From: Spirochaetaceae bacterium
GTDB lineage: Bacteria; Spirochaetota; Spirochaetia; Treponematales; Breznakiellaceae
NCBI GenBank assembly: GCA_031284295.1
Contig: JAITAE010000025.1
Span: 1-6,159 of the forward strand
Direction of reading: 5' to 3'
Length of the DNA: 6,159 nt
Within the stretch, counting starts at the first letter, position 1. Every line of letters starts with the position of its first letter. The translations under genes and the position numbers were made by a program. Of the stretch, positions 5,034 to 6,159 are shown one piece after another. The notes beneath the pieces were generated by a model, which saw only the letters and a list, made by a program, of their open reading frames with translations, was not told the DNA's origin and did no database searches.

Positions 5034-6159
5034 TTAAGCGGTGCCGATCAGTATAAGCGTGGTACCCGCTCCAGCCTTCAATGTGCCAGGAGCAGCAGGT
5101 GACGCTGCCTCCGCCGCCTTCGCGCTTACAGCGGTGTTTGCTGTGAGCTCCCATTTGGCGTTGCCCACTGCTGTGATGGTAATCAACGCGGTGGTGTCGC
5201 TGGCGGCAGCAGTAGTAAGGATATAAGTCGTTCCAGTACCGCTATTTGTTGCCTTGGTCGCCGTACCTGTGGTAGCACTAGCCTCAACAGTCAGCTTAAC
5301 GTTGGTTACTAGGGCCGCAGAGCCGCCCGTCAGTAAACCGGCAGCCGTAGCCGTCAACTCCCCACCGGCAGGGATCACCACCTTACTGTCAGCAGCGGCC
5401 AGTGCGAGCGTACCCTCCACATTGAGCGTACCCTCCACAGTCAGTGTCTTGGCGGCGGCCACGGTAATTTTTTCCGCGCTAATCAATGTTGTCCCCGCTT
5501 TCACTGTTTGATCAGCACCAAAAGAAACATCGACAGTCTGTACAACAAAAAGCGCCGAACCGGCCTTGTTTAGCAATGGCGAAAGCGCAGTGCCCGCTGA
5601 AACGATCGTTCCATCGCCTGAGGTTGTTACCCCGGTCGCGGTGGCGGCAGCCAGCGTCAGCGCAGAGCCGCTTATGTTAAGCGTACCACTGACCGTAAGC
5701 CCAGTAATGGTTGCTAGCGTATCGGTGGCTGCCAGCGTGATGTCCGCGTTGGCCGGAATGGAGAGCGTGGTAGTGCTGGCCTCATCTGCGGCTGCCTTTG
5801 CTATAAGGTTTTGCCCCTGGGGAATAGCCGCCACCAACGTACTGGGCGTACTACCTGGCACGGTTACATCGGAAATGTCGAGCGTACCGCCGTTACCGAC
5901 ATAGCTGAACGGCACTGTAAGCGCCGCCACATTAGCAAACGGCCCGGTGGTATACTTCAGCGTCCCGCCGATCCACACCTTGTTGGTGCCGAGTACCGTT
6001 GCCGCATCAGCACCAGTCTCGCCGTTGAACACGCTGTCCTCATCCGCAACCTTGAGCGTTCCCGCGCCGCCACCGGGGACGACGCTTTTCCCGGAAAGCA
6101 CGGAAACAGACCCGCCTTCTTCCACGATGACATTGCCCGCCGATGTGTCCAGCGTCCCA
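5034..6159 (-). CDS. C-terminal part of a repetitive Thr/Ala/Gly-rich surface-type protein (5' end outside window)
   Basis: The frame is open from the right edge to TAA at 5034-5036, giving 374 residues of a longer protein. Internal GTGs, such as 6123-6125, are not convincing starts because the same repeat-like sequence (GTLDTSAGNVIVEEGG) continues to the edge. The chain is rich in Ala, Thr, Gly and Val, has no cysteine and few aromatic residues. Short strand-turn units recur: GGTLKY, GGTLDIS, SGTLNIS, VEGTLNVEGTLAL, GTLKAGAGTTL. This suits a parallel beta-helix or similar repetitive fold as in passenger or adhesin proteins. It ends in TTLILIGTA without an autotransporter barrel, LPxTG motif or evident membrane anchor, so its secretion and attachment route is unknown. 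I do not recognise a named family. It precedes the lectin gene on the same strand. An adhesive or coat function is inference. Confidence 0.75.
   Translation of the reverse strand, partial: GTLDTSAGNVIVEEGGSVSVLSGKSVVPGGGAGTLKVADEDSVFNGETGADAATVLGTNKVWIGGTLKYTTGPFANVAALTVPFSYVGNGGTLDISDVTVPGSTPSTLVAAIPQGQNLIAKAAADEASTTTLSIPANADITLAATDTLATITGLTVSGTLNISGSALTLAAATATGVTTSGDGTIVSAGTALSPLLNKAGSALFVVQTVDVSFGADQTVKAGTTLISAEKITVAAAKTLTVEGTLNVEGTLALAAADSKVVIPAGGELTATAAGLLTGGSAALVTNVKLTVEASATTGTATKATNSGTGTTYILTTAAASDTTALITITAVGNAKWELTANTAVSAKAAEAASPAAPGTLKAGAGTTLILIGTA
5406..5439 (-). repeat. Short tandem DNA repeat, period 18, within the surface-protein gene
   Basis: GAGCGTACCCTCCACA occurs at 5406-5421 and 5424-5439, an 18-bp period that encodes two successive six-residue units (VEGTLN, VEGTLA). 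The near-identical DNA suggests a recent duplication, or a site where slippage could change repeat number without breaking the frame. Confidence 0.6.

Noticed and set aside
5041..5904. Several plus-strand open frames, Ala/Val/Pro-rich, opposite the surface-protein gene
   Set aside because: Their low-complexity translations mirror the Ala/Thr/Val codon bias of the minus-strand gene, and none shows a domain or a convincing start.

Overview
The window most likely comes from a spirochaete of the Treponema lineage, perhaps a gut-associated one. This is inference: the triosephosphate isomerase closely resembles my recollection of the Treponema pallidum enzyme (same opening, same 'GAHTGEVSVLQL' block, same loop 6). 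The gene order and DUF3842 family member also fit, and the DNA is moderately GC-rich. No 16S or other decisive marker is present.

Positions 1-230 hold no complete gene. A minus-strand frame open to the left edge reads like the start of an IS4-type transposase, perhaps decayed. The stretch also carries a strong hairpin (139-166).

Positions 231-2155 (+) are a compact cluster of three housekeeping-type genes: a divergent ClpP-family serine protease subunit, a DUF3842 protein 7 nt downstream, and tpiA 37 nt further on. They are probably co-transcribed. A promoter-like pair (241-269) lies inside the first codons of the longest clpP frame, so the true clpP start may be downstream.

Positions 2203-4173 (-) converge on tpiA and encode a large exported lytic transglycosylase: a helical N-terminal part and a C-terminal SLT (GH23) domain with its catalytic Glu.

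Positions 4174-4515 hold no credible gene. They contain two perfect 9-bp-stem hairpins, an 18-nt direct repeat, inverted copies of its core and a degenerate G-rich repeat, and look like a composite intergenic repeat.

Positions 4516-6159 (-) are the most interesting part. A 127-residue protein carries the complete calcium-binding signature of LecB/PA-IIL fucose/mannose-binding lectins, including a C-terminal glycine. Upstream of it in the same orientation is the C-terminal part of a Thr/Ala/Gly-rich repetitive surface-type protein that runs off the window. Between them are two large hairpins, one of which pairs fully only as minus-strand RNA. Read together, this end of the window suggests a cell-surface or glycan-recognition locus, but co-transcription and a joint function are inference.
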